Source: Salvia splendens (lineage: Eukaryota > Streptophyta > Magnoliopsida > Lamiales > Lamiaceae). From it: a DNA stretch of 64,000 bases. Position numbers and translations under genes: made by a program. This document shows, piece by piece, positions 47,426-56,100 of the stretch (position 1 is its first letter; every line of letters starts with the position of its first letter). The stretch is from assembly GCF_004379255.2 (NCBI RefSeq), contig NC_056033.1:43550719-43614718 (forward strand), written 5' to 3'. The notes beneath the pieces were generated by a model. The model was not told where the DNA came from. It did no database searches and worked only from the letters and a program-made list of their open reading frames with translations.

Positions 47426-47564
47426 ACGACCCTATCCATGGGGACGACGGGAGACGTCCCATAGGATTTCCCTGTCATCGACCATTCACGAGGTCTCTCC
47501 CCCACATTGGAGTCAGTCGTGTTGATCCCAAAGTCATCAACTCTCGTGTTGGACCCGGTGGTCC

Positions 47565-47970
47565 CAACACTCAATCCATTAGTGGATTCTATGGAGCCAC
47601 TTAACGTGGAACCACTAGTTCTCGTGTTGGCCTCTAAGGCCCCAACACACGTGTTAATCCCGAAGGCCCCAACACTTGATCCATTGGAGGATCTCATGAA
47701 ACCACTAACAATGGAAACGTCATTTAGCATGTTGGTCCGAAGGCCCCAACACCCGTGTTGACCCCGAAGGGCACAACACCCGATCCAATCAAGGATCTCG
47801 CGGAACCACAAAAAATGGAACCGTCATTCTTCGTGTTGGTCCCGAAGGCCCCAACACCCGTGTTGGTCCCGAATGCCCCAACACCCGTGTTGACCTCGAA
47901 AGGTCCAACACTCGATCCTATTAAGGATCCCATGGAACCACTTAATGTGGAACCATCGGTGCCACCTAAC
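47565..47970. repeat. Minisatellite 2 in copia gag position
   Basis: Diverged units built on GTGTTGGTCCCGAAGGCC and CCAACACC, with spacer TGGAACCACTTAACGTGG. In element sense they encode GAFGTNTGV-like repeats; the other strand reads VLVPKAPTP-like repeats. Both strands are open because the units avoid stops, so neither need be a real protein. Confidence 0.7.
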
Positions 47971-48239
47971 GTGGATGCACCGGTCGACCCAAATGGGTTA
48001 TTGAGCACTCAAGGCGCTTGGGTAATCAAGTGCAGTGATGTGGACTCGACGGGAGTCGTGGTCATGGCGGGGACCCGACGGGGAACAGTGGGCACGTCGG
48101 TGTTGTAGTCGGGGAAAGCGGCGACGGGGAACACAACGACGGGATCCATCTCCACGCTAAGGTATTATTTTCGAAAGTTTTAGATTCAATTTAAAGTTCA
48201 AACTCCTTCTTCAACGAAAAGTATATCTCGTCTTGCGAT
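47971..48239 (-). other. Copia leader between 5' LTR and repeats
   Basis: The primer site should lie just inside 48239. No TGG-starting tRNA complement is seen. Instead 48224-48237 is the exact reverse complement of a 14-base sequence in the LTR (5024-5037; one mismatch at 48412-48425). Confidence 0.55.
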
Positions 48240-49448
48240 TGTTGGTTAAAAATGATTGTTTAACTGCGATACAAAGATACACTAACCGGGCGTAGTAAAA
48301 CCCAATGAAGAAAAGAGAAATTAAATGGAAAATAAATTGAATTGAAATTACAAAGAAGAATTCGAAATAATAAACCGTAAAGATGTAAGCCGAGTCGAGG
48401 AGTCCTCTTTCCGCAAGACAAGATACGCCCCGGTAGTGCTCTCGGTTTGGCGTGTCGTCCCCAAAGATAAAACGGCTTCGTCTTGTTCGTTGCAGCACCG
48501 CAAACGGAACAAGCTCCGGCGAACTAGATGATGGCGAGGGCAGAGCTTCGGCGGGAAGACAATGCAGAGAGGGAGAGAGCTATGCAAATGTGTTGCGTGT
48601 CTAATAATGTGCAATGCATGAAGTGACTGCATATTTATAGGCTAATTCCACCAGTAGGAGCATTGATGGAGTCAACAGCCATCATGTGTGACATGATGGC
48701 TTGACTATAACCGCCGGGGGTTACTGACTGGTGCACTAGCCATTGGGAGCTGAAGAGACACGACGTGATACACCATGGACCGTCGGGGTCCATCGGAGAC
48801 CTTTTGTCTCCCGTTATACGTCGGGGTCCAACGGGGACCTTTTGACTCCCGTTGTGAGTTGGGGTCCAGCGGGGACCTTTTGTCTTCCGTCATGCGTCGG
48901 GGTCCAGCGGGACCATGACGTGGACCAGGACCAGTCGGGGATAGCGTGGAGTTTGGGGTGGTCTAAAAAGAACAAACGGGGCTCAAACCACGTTCAACGA
49001 CCAGCTCCAAAGACCAGCCCAAGGCACAAGGCACAAGGCACGGAACCCGGGGCACGGGTCACGGTGCGTGGGTCGCGTGCGGGCGGCTGCGGCGCGCGCG
49101 TGCGCGCGTGTGGGCTCTGTCACCCGTCTTATTCCACGATAATTATTACACATGATAATTCATCTGATTAAATACTTCATCAACGAAGTTTATTATCCCC
49201 GATGTGGGATAATTAACACCTAGTTAATTAATCCCTTAGTCTTTTCACATAGTTCATTTCTAGATTTATTGTGACCAACTTTAATATATTATTTCTCACT
49301 CACCGGAAATCAGATTTGAGAAAATGAATATACTATGGTAATCTACTCGGAACGTATATCGAGGTTATTGCATTTAATTTCACAAAATTAAATGTCTTGT
49401 AACATTTATTATTAGTCAAAAATCATTTGACCAAGCACGATTCCAACA
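48240..49448 (-). repeat. Copia 5' LTR, complete
   Basis: 1209 bp; in element sense it runs TGTTGGAATCG...AACCAACA. It has a GC-rich U3 (GCGCGCGTGCGCGCGTG near 49093), about 3.5 tandem ~43-bp repeats (48775-48915), a TATA box at 48632-48640 and an R-U5 with a sense ORF of 94 codons (48632-48348). Its outer edge abuts ATTTG (49449-49453). Confidence 0.88.
48775..48915. repeat. Tandem ~43-bp repeats in copia U3
   Basis: Units of the form GTCGGGGTCCAGCGGGGACC followed by TTTTGTCTCCCGTTATAC. Copies also lie in the LTR remnants (about 5393-5478). Repeats upstream of the TATA box are typical of LTR enhancers; function is inferred. Confidence 0.7.
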
Positions 49449-49453
49449 ATTTG

Positions 49454-50298
49454 AAGAAATTTCACATTTGGGGACTTTGATATTCTAAGATTGTGGAGTG
49501 GATTAGGGCATACATTGTTAAAAGTTAGTGTTTATTTATTCAGAAAAAATTGAAAGGACATCAAATTAGGAAAGTAGTTATTAATATATTTTGGAAAAAA
49601 AGTTAAAGTTAAATTGGGCCAACCAACTCAACTTTACTGGACTGAATAGCATCTGCCCATAATCCTTCCACTGCAGAGAGCGGGAAGTTTAACGCTGCTC
49701 TATGAAGCCAGACTGAGGCTGGCGCGGTGCTCTTCGCTTTAAGAGGCACGTGGTCCACTCCTTTCAATGGGCCACATGGCTCAACTCCAATATTATTCAA
49801 TATGTTACTCTTGAAGGGTGAATTCGCATTCGTAGAAATGGTTATAATGTCTTAAAACCAATACTACTCAACTTGTAACTCCTTAAGGGTGTATTCTAAT
49901 TGGTAGAAAATGGTTATAATGTCTCAAAAACTCTAAACTACCAAGATTATTCAATTTGTAAGTCTTTAGTGGTGGAATAGTGTATTTGGTGTGATAATAT
50001 TATTACACCAATGTAAAATAATCTATGCTCTTGATTTACAATGAAGAGGGAAGCTTTATGGAGTACTATGAGATACTATTAAATAATGCAGCTTATCCAT
50101 AAATTTTCAATTTAAGTCATAGCTCTAGTCAATGTAGATATCATGATTCAGTATGTTACAAGGGACTAATTGATGAACTTTCCCAACACAATACAATAAA
50201 ATGACAGAGAGACAGTACCACAACACGCTGAACTAAAGAATGAGATACACATTAAAGCATTGACTAACAACTCCTATCAAAATTTACGAAGATGCATC
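49454..50298. other. Intergenic AT-rich region
   Basis: No gene is recognised. It holds an imperfect tandem duplication of about 80-90 bp (roughly 49790-49960, units containing GAAAATGGTTATAATGTCTC) and a 26-bp near-perfect palindrome at 49986-50011. A minus-strand ORF at 49609-49800 has no recognisable motif. Confidence 0.5.
49986..50011. repeat. Near-perfect palindrome
   Basis: The arms TTGGTGTGATAAT and ATTATTACACCAA pair with one mismatch and no loop. It could be the centre of a small foldback element; no flanking duplication was identified. Confidence 0.5.
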
Positions 50299-51474
50299 TT
50301 AGCCCTTCTCACGAGCAATGGATGCAGACAGGATTCCAAGATCTCTATTCAGGAACGCCAGTGCAGTTTCACACTCTGAAATTATTCTCATTACTGAAGA
50401 TGGCTCACCGGCAACTGTTTCAGATGATCTTTAGTTCATCTGAAACATACCTGAAAATGCTAAATGGAATTCAAACCAGTATTACTTCTTATGGGCAACA
50501 AAGGGAATCTGAAAAGAGGTTCAACGAAGGGTAATGACACTAATCTAGAAAATAATTACTTCTTACAGTGGATATATTGATTGGATCTGCACATCTGCTG
50601 GAAACAACTTGCATTCTTCAGAGAAAATTTGAGCTTGTTTCTCAGCTATAGCATCGATAAGCTGAATATATTTAGCTACTTGCTCATCTACACTGAACAA
50701 AATGACGACACTAAACATTAGCTGGATAAATATACCATCTGATCATCATTTAAAAAAAAGGATATACTCATAATGACAACACGGAATCTAGACATAAACA
50801 CCTCCACTCGGGATTATCAGCATAGATGCTTGCCTCCACAAGATCCACAATAAGACGCAACATTTCGGTACGATCTTCATAACTTCCTCGACCCTGCAAT
50901 AAAAGTTATCACTATCAAGAAATATGTATAACTAGCATGCGTCTATCCTAAACATTTTTAGAAGCAATTGAAAGTTGAAAACTTCATGGCCAGGCAACCC
51001 ATGCCAGTAGAATTATTTCAATGTCAGTTGAAGAGCACACAAAAACGAAAGAATAAACACTTGTTTCTTGTAATTTCACATATTTATAACAAATAGAACA
51101 CGAGACTGGAGGATTTAAATTTTGAGCATAAATAGTTGGTTTGTAAGTAGCTAAGGGAATGCTTCATCAATACATTTTCCCTTTTCAATTCACCCTAATG
51201 CACAAATGCAGAAATAAAATAAGCATAAACTAAACAATCAATGTAGTTGTAACGTTGTGGTTAAACAGTGTACAATGGATGGGGCTTAACGTTGTGGTTA
51301 AACAGTGTACAATGGATGAGGCTTATGGTTATGGGGACTTGAAGAAGTAGGAACGTGATAAAGCATATCTAGCGAAGACTCAGAAAATGAACATAACGTA
51401 ATTCGAATTCACTTGGATGGCTTCAGGGTCAATAGTAGTGGTAATACCCAAAAACGTTGCAATCTCTGCCAAAT
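50299..51474 (-). pseudogene. AUG7: Partial AUGMIN subunit 7 gene, internal exons missing
   Basis: Four minus-strand exons are readable with clean GT-AG borders: 51474-51413 (LAEIATFLGITTTIDPEAIQ), 50893-50802 ([20 protein letters not shown]...), 50692-50567 ([20 protein letters not shown]..., ending QIQSIYPL) and 50428-50299 ([18 protein letters not shown]..., stop after AREKG). These match plant AUG7, a subunit of the augmin complex that recruits gamma-tubulin to microtubules in spindle and phragmoplast. The first exons (about 70 residues) and a central block (over 100 residues between IYPL and SSETV) are absent. The donor at 50566 and acceptor at 50429 are in matching phase, so the remaining exons stay in frame. 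No stop interrupts them. Called a partial or deleted copy; a full gene presumably exists elsewhere. A collapsed assembly is the alternative. Confidence 0.8.
51251..51324. repeat. Tandem 37-bp duplication in AUG7 intron
   Basis: Two adjacent units beginning AACGTTGTGGTTAAACAGTG differ at one base. Confidence 0.9.
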
Positions 51475-51584
51475 CTGCAATACAGAAACAAAATTATAAC
51501 AACAAATAATTAACCATCACACAAAATACGAAATTAAATTTACGACACAGATACGAGAAAACTCAATAATAATATTGAAAATTT

Positions 51585-51654
51585 AAAAAGTACATTAATT
51601 AAAAAAAGTACATTAATTAAAAAAAAGTACATTAATTAAAAAAATTACATTAAT
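51585..51654. repeat. AT-rich ~17-18-bp tandem repeats at left edge of Harbinger remnant
   Basis: Four units of AAAAAGTACATTAATT with variable A-tract length. They sit between the AUG7 exon and the ORF1 relic and may mark the broken left end of the element. Confidence 0.7.
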
Positions 51655-51659
51655 CTAAA

Positions 51660-52377
51660 AAAAATCTCCTCCGCCACACACGAGCCGCCCGCCTCCGCCT
51701 CACTCCTCGCCTTCGTCGCCGTCGCCGCCGCTATCCGGGATCCCCAAATCTGCGGCATCTGAGCCCGCGTCTGAGCCCCCCACCTGTGCGGCGGCGGGAT
51801 CCAAATCGGCCCGCATACTCACGAGCATTGCGTGAAGAAAACTCTTCTCCTCGGGGTCAGTTGCCGACCTTCATTCAGCTAAGATCTTGTACATCTGAGC
51901 TCGCGTTTGTTGACGCGCGAAGAAGAGGAGCTCGGCTGTCGACCCGCCAAAGGGGGATGCCGACTGGACCTCCTGGGAGGCCTGACGAGCCCGTTGCGCC
52001 CGCCTTTGACCAACCGGGAGAGTGCGGCGAGCAAACGCGGGAGGGGGCGAGAACTCCTGTACATCCTTGGGGAGGTCGTGGGAACCGCCGCGGCTGCCGC
52101 CGCTGTAATCACCGGTATAGTTCAGGCGCTGCTTCTTCGGCCAGCCAGCATCGACACCTGCCCGAAACTTCTCGGAGTCCATCAGCACCTCATAGCAGTT
52201 CCAGTAGGTGAACTCCTTGTAAAGCCCGGGCACAGGGAAGGCTTTCTTCGCTATCCTCCTGCAGTCCTCGTCAGTTTGGCCACTGGTCTGCATTCGGAGG
52301 GCGTTGGTGTACAAGCCCGAAAATCGGGAGACCCGAGCCCGGATTTGGTTTGCAGAACGGAAGGAGTCGGCGCGCAA
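51660..52377 (-). pseudogene. Harbinger ORF1 relic (second element)
   Basis: The minus-strand reading retains the end of the Myb/SANT-like domain (RFSGLYTNALRMQTSGQTDED, then the FPVPGLYKEFTYWNCYEVLM segment), a linker and a Ser/Gln/Arg-rich tail ending in an ALLFFARQQTRAQMYKILAE-like helix. It parallels FAGIYTNNLRSATSGMSAED in the first element. The N-terminal half is deleted at about 52350. Confidence 0.75.
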
Positions 52378-52722
52378 GGACGTGGAGCGCGCATTTGGTG
52401 TGCTCCAGTCTCGATGGGCGGCAATTAGAGTTCAACGCGTTTGTGGCATGTCGACTGCATTGCTGATATAATGTACGCTTGTATTATCATGCACAACATG
52501 ATTGTCGAAGATGAAGGTGTACAAATGACTAGTTGGGCCAACGACGATAATGAAGCCGGTCCAAGCCACGACGTGGCCGCCCCCAACGTACGAAGTGGGG
52601 TACCTCACGATGAAGTCGGCCGCTTCCAAGCACATGCCGACATGCGCCAAGTGGAAGCTCATATTCGACTCCAAAAGGATTTAATTGAAGAGTTGTGTGT
52701 GCGGAGGACTGCACGGCGTTAG
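52343..52722 (+). pseudogene. Harbinger DDE transposase C-terminal relic
   Basis: It begins with ARKDVERAFGVLQSRWAAIR, a hallmark of the plant PIF/Harbinger transposase. After one frameshift near 52440 it continues with DCIADIMYACIIMHNMIVED and a C-terminal helix, with a stop at 52720. The catalytic DDE core upstream is deleted, so no transposase activity is possible. Confidence 0.8.
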
Positions 52723-53118
52723 TTTTTTTTTAATTATGTAATTTTTTTTAATGTAACTTTTTTTTATTTAAATAAAATTATTGCATTTTTCCGTATCTGT
52801 GTCGTAAGTTGAATTCCGTATTTTGTGTGATTGTTATTTTTATAATTTTGTTTATTATGGCTAGTCTATAACTAGACTATTGCTTGTCCAGTTGCTTATC
52901 CTGATAATGTGGCAGGAGGAGTTTTTAATGCTGATGATATGACAGGAGGAATTTGTGACTGACTATGAGTGGGCTATTGCCACCGTTGATGCTCTAACAA
53001 TCTTGATTTCTCAAATTCTGAAAATTGAATTTCAAGGGGGTGACTACGACAAGTTTCTCTCCCAGTGTAAAAACCCCAAGAATCCGCAGCGCCGAATCAT
53101 ATACCGACTTTCTCTCAC

Positions 53119-53163
53119 ATAAATATATTTACTCTTACATCTAGAGAGAGAGAGAGAGACGGA
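53119..53163 (+). promoter_or_regulatory. Likely core promoter and GA-repeat leader of the downstream gene
   Basis: A TATA-like ATAAATATAT at 53120 is followed by a run of (GA) repeats at 53144-53159 that ends just before the start codon. The short distance means that either the true transcription start lies further upstream or the leader is very short. Confidence 0.4.
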
Positions 53164-53164
53164 G

Positions 53165-56100
53165 ATGGAGGAAGAGTTGGAGCCAAGGGTGAAGCCATTG
53201 GTTTACAAAGTGAAGGCGATGTCTAGAGAATCATCTGCACAGAAGGCTGCTCACCTGCTCGATACGGACCTCCGCAACCATTGGTCGACTGCCACTAACA
53301 CCAAAGAGTGGATCTTGCTTGAGCTCGACGTATGTTTTGCTCATGCGAACCTTTTCTTCTTTCCCCCCTTTGAATTCTAGTGTTGTATTCTTGTTTTGAA
53401 TTCAGTTAATTGTGCTTAGTTTATTGATTCAAGTGGTTGGTGTGAGAGAATCTTGAGGCTGTGCTTAATTTGGGATGCTGCCACATATTTTATATCTTGT
53501 AGTATTTGCGAAAAGGGTGTTAGAATTTTGAATTTTAATTGGTTATTTACTTCACTCACTGCTTAATTCAGCTAATAACCTGGAAATTTTAATGCTAATA
53601 TGTTACACCTGCAATTGTTGTCTAATGCTTTCGTGTTTTTCCTTCATAGGAACCCTGTCTGCTCTCGCACATACGGATATATAACAAGTCAGTTCTGGAA
53701 TGGGAAATTTCAGCTGGATTACGTTATAAGGTTTGTTTAACATGAGTTTTGAGAATTTATGTATACCAAGTATCTGTATATAATCTTCTAATTTGATCGT
53801 GTACAAAATCTTTTCCTTGTCACATCTTTTCCTTGTCACATCTTTTCTCTTTTGTTAAAACTTATTAGGCACGAAGAATGATGAGGACTTTACTTCATTT
53901 AAATTATTATTATTATTATTATGCCAAAGGAAATCGGTTTCATGGATCGCATTATATCCTTACCCCCTCCTCCCACCCCACCACAAGTAAAGAGAAGACT
54001 AGACATGTTGATGAATATTTTTGTAATTTTTCTTTCTTTTGTCTGTGATTTTGTATTTGGAACCATATCTAGGACGAGTTATTTAATTCTCTTTCAATAT
54101 AAATGGAAGATTATATTTTGTGCTATATTTTATTTGGTCTCACTTACTATTGGGAAAAAGCAATTTCATGGGCTTTTTAGGATTGAATTTCCTGTTACAG
54201 ACATCTCATCTTCGCTTCAGCTTTAATCAGAGCACAAGTTATTTCTTGTTTAGTTGCCATGAACTTTGCATGGTAGTGGCCCATTGGCGGAATGACAATG
54301 ACTGACTAATTACCTGTTTTGATTGTTTGAACATATTAGATACTGTTTTACACATTGGCTCTTTTATCCTTTGTTTTTTACTTGTCATCTTCGATTCTTT
54401 TGCCTGGCATCTGAAGTTTTGTCAATCCTCATATCTTATGCCCTTGGACTCACAGTTCACTTTTCTCATGTGATTCTTAGAATGATATATTTTCTTAGTG
54501 ACTTTGACGTGGATAATTTTTTCACCCAATTTACATGTTCACTCGACAGCCAGAGACCTTTGTTAAGGTTCGTCCCCGCTGTGAAGCTCCTCGGCGTGAC
54601 ATGATGTACCCAATGAATTACACACCTTGCCGTTTTGTGCGGATATCTTGTATGCGTGGAAACCCAATTGCTTTGTTTTTTGTTCAGGTAATCATTGAAT
54701 TTGTACTCCTTGTTCTTGCTTCTAGGTGATCATGATTGAGCCGTAACATGTGACTGTCTAAGCATTTAACACAGATATGTTCAGTTAATTTTCTGTTCTG
54801 TGTGCAATTCGATTTTTTTTCACATTATCTGCTATATTTGTCAATGCACTTTTTTCCAGTACAGTAAAGATCAATGTTAATTATGACCGCACATTTGAAA
54901 CCTATGCTGCCAAATTTTTGTGTTTATCTTATAACAAACCGACTGCCCTTTCAATTGCAGCTAATTGGGATTTCGGTTCCTGGTTTAGAGCCAGAGTTCC
55001 AACCTGTTGCTAACTACTTGTTACCATACATTATATCACACAAACAAGATGCTGTGGATATGCATCTCCAGGTGAATTAGCTAACATTGACTTACATGGC
55101 TAATGCATTATTCATAATTCTGTTATTGTTCTCTTTTCTAACTGTTCGTTTGTAGTTGCTTCAAGACGTTACAAGCCGGTTGGCAAGGTTTCTTCCTCAC
55201 CTTGAGGTATAGATTCGGACCAGTTTATCTAGTGAAAAGTATGTGTTGTAGCCTACATGTAACTGAAGTTTTATTGCACATATGGATTAATATTTGCAGG
55301 CTGATCTTAATAGCTTTGCAGAAGCTGCACAACCTACTATGCGTTTTCTGGCTATGCTTGCCGGTCCATTTTATCCTATCCTTCGGATTGCAAGCGAAAG
55401 GTACATGAACCTAGCATATACGTGCGAAGTTCCATACAGAGCTTCCCTTAACATGCTGGTACTTTTCTCAAGTTTTAACCAACATCACTTATATATCATG
55501 AGGGTTCTCTGTGTATCAATTCTGCCACAAGTGCGTACTGCTTGAGAAGTAGGTTGACAATTGGTATTTGGTAGTTCACGTCCTTTACTGTTTCATCTGG
55601 TCATTATCCCTTGCATTTTAATCTGATCTTCAATTTGCAATGCGCTGCTGAATGAGTAGAATGCCTTGTTCAAGAAGCATAATGACTTTTCTGACACTAG
55701 GATCATGGTCTATGGTGGGTGGGTTGCTAAAGGAGCAGGATAGGGTCCTAGGTTGAGAACATACTTGATTTGCATTGAGCACGAAATTTCAATTATTGCT
55801 ATAGGTTTCAGTGGTTTTAATTTCTTAAATTTGTCACCTGCAAGTTTGAGTTGGTGCTTAACAGTGTACATGCCCTGTAAAGCTACTTACAATGTATAGC
55901 CATTAATTGTGAATAGGGAAATACCTATGCATCCACATCTACTTAAGTCGTTACTTAGGGAAGCCCATGTTGTGAACTGGTTGGGTTAGAATCTTTCTGT
56001 TTGTGTTGAGTGAAGCTAAGAGAGGAGCACAGAGCGAGATATCATTAATAGGAGGAATATGAGATTGGCTATATGAAAAGAAGTCATCTTATCCTATGTT

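Larger units (their letters stand above)
4851..49448 (-). mobile_element. Ty1/copia LTR retrotransposon, heavily nested and interrupted
   Basis: Outer boundaries are set by LTR ends (TGTTGG...CCAACA in element sense) and the 5-bp target duplication ATTTG at 4846-4850 and 49449-49453. In element order from the right it has: 5' LTR (48240-49448), a leader with no usual tRNA primer site, two minisatellites, protease (about 46600-46870), integrase (46400-45886), then a Tekay insertion. It continues as the integrase C-terminal part, RT, RNase H and 3' non-coding region (33496-31157), and ends in a truncated 3' LTR. The 22-kb duplication repeats its 3' half (also 11400-4851). Coding parts are full of stops and frameshifts. 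The LTR divergence makes it the oldest retroelement here. Confidence 0.85.
51585..52994. mobile_element. Second PIF/Harbinger element, internally deleted and lacking a left terminus
   Basis: It holds an ORF1 tail on the minus strand (51660-52377) joined to the end of a DDE transposase on the plus strand (52343-52722). The right terminal repeat is CTATTGCCACCGTTGATGCTC (52974-52994), followed by TAA (52995-52997). Read inward the terminus is GAGCATCAACGGTGGC, close to GAGCATCAGCAGTGGC of the first element, so they are related families. No left terminus is found, and the left limit is approximate. Confidence 0.75.

Noticed and set aside
46915..47970. Repeat arrays as a CRISPR or as a plus-strand repeat protein gene
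   Set aside because: Units are diverged with no unique spacers, the genome is a plant nucleus, and plus-strand openness follows from the stop-free repeat units rather than from a coding signal.
49609..49800. A 63-codon minus-strand ORF near the copia right flank
   Set aside because: No motif, splice sites or neighbours support it; the GC-richer patch may be an old repeat fragment.
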